Assembly: GCA_028275005.1 (NCBI GenBank)
Contig: JAQCNN010000060.1
Location: 1-5,794, forward strand
DNA length: 5,794 bases
Reading direction: 5' to 3'
Source of the DNA: Salinirussus sp.
Lineage (GTDB): Archaea; Halobacteriota; Halobacteria; Halobacteriales; Haloarculaceae
The notes under the pieces are model-generated. The model ran no database searches, was not told where the DNA came from, and was given only the letters and a program-made list of their open reading frames with translations. Of the stretch, positions 5,486 through 5,794 are shown piece by piece. The position numbers and the translations under genes were made by a program. Within the stretch, counting starts at the first letter, position 1. Each line of letters starts with the position of its first letter.

Positions 5486-5794
5486 CTACGTCGACTCGCC
5501 GTTCCCGTCCTCGGGGTTGAAGTCGGCGCCCTCGGTGGCCTCCATCTCCTGGTCCATCTCCTCGATCACCTTGTCCGGGTCCCGGATCTCCGCGCCGGCC
5601 GACCCTTCCTTGACAGCCTGGGCCTGTGCCTCCATCTCCTCGATGTCGGCCTCGGCCTCCTGGTCGATCTGGCCGAGGATCTTCTCGATATCGTCGAGTC
5701 CGAGCATCTCCCGGGTCTCGTCGTCGAAGTCGAGCCCCTCCAGCATGTGGCCGTTCTCCTTTGCGTCCGACCCCTGGAGGTGCTTGCCGTACCG
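5486..5794 (-). CDS. Acidic protein of unknown function, probably cut by the window edge
   Basis: This minus-strand frame is open from the right edge to a TAG at 5486-5488. The visible part is 102 residues; from the in-frame ATG at 5744-5746 it would be 86. Upstream codons read RYGKHLQGSDAKENGH, which looks like real protein, so I favour a gene that begins outside the window. A start at 5746 remains possible because AAAGGAG lies nine bases before it. From that Met, 30 of 86 residues are Asp or Glu and only five Lys or Arg, typical of halophile cytoplasmic proteins. Residues 10-48 (counting from that Met) suggest charged amphipathic helices (DETREMLGLDDIEKILGQ, then EADIEEMEAQAQAVKEG), perhaps a coiled coil; a second helix around 55-70 (DPDKVIEEMDQEMEA) leads into a disordered acidic tail. 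There are no cysteines, membrane segments or catalytic motifs. I do not recognise the family. Confidence 0.68.
   Translation of the reverse strand, partial: RYGKHLQGSDAKENGHMLEGLDFDDETREMLGLDDIEKILGQIDQEAEADIEEMEAQAQAVKEGSAGAEIRDPDKVIEEMDQEMEATEGADFNPEDGNGEST

Overview
The window looks like ordinary chromosome from a haloarchaeon. The support is high GC with strong third-position G/C bias, strongly acidic predicted proteins, TATA-like elements about 25-28 bases upstream of start codons with almost no leader, and gene families typical of Halobacteria: a TRAM-domain protein, a short YFKSRLIG...KWGYSSSTTW protein and a tandem winged-helix regulator. Genus or species cannot be fixed from the sequence alone.

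Layout: (1) bases 1-392, plus strand, carry the C-terminal part of diaminopimelate decarboxylase (lysA), cut by the window edge. (2) Bases 431-3040, minus strand, carry a complete leucyl-tRNA synthetase (leuS) convergent with lysA. Its core reads as bacterial-type and its extreme C-terminus as archaeal-like. (3) A 121-base divergent promoter region holds a TATA-like box on each strand. (4) Bases 3162-3920, plus strand, carry a YkgJ-type cysteine-cluster protein (Zn/Fe chelating). (5) Bases 3975-4379, plus strand, carry a small protein with a C-terminal TRAM RNA-binding domain, probably starting at TTG. (6) Bases 4380-4572 are non-coding, with an 11-bp perfect inverted repeat and a promoter-like element. 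(7) Bases 4573-4821, plus strand, carry an 82-residue haloarchaeal small protein (DUF7123-like). (8) Bases 4805-5434, minus strand, carry a tandem winged-helix regulator whose 3' end overlaps the previous gene by 17 bases inside a 15-base palindrome. (9) From 5486 to the right edge, minus strand, lies a very acidic open frame of unknown function.

Functionally the set is mostly housekeeping: lysine biosynthesis, leucine charging and proofreading, an RNA-binding TRAM protein, a metal-binding YkgJ protein and two small DNA-binding-like proteins. The genes are mostly separate transcription units rather than one operon. I see no CRISPR, transposon, tRNA, rRNA, toxin-antitoxin or phage signature, and nothing that amounts to a new multi-gene system. 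The points most worth a second look are the mosaic LeuRS with a changed KMSKS loop, the twin-arginine-like N-terminus on a DNA-binding protein, the overlapping convergent stops in a palindrome, the long inverted repeat after the TRAM gene, and the unassigned acidic protein at the right edge.
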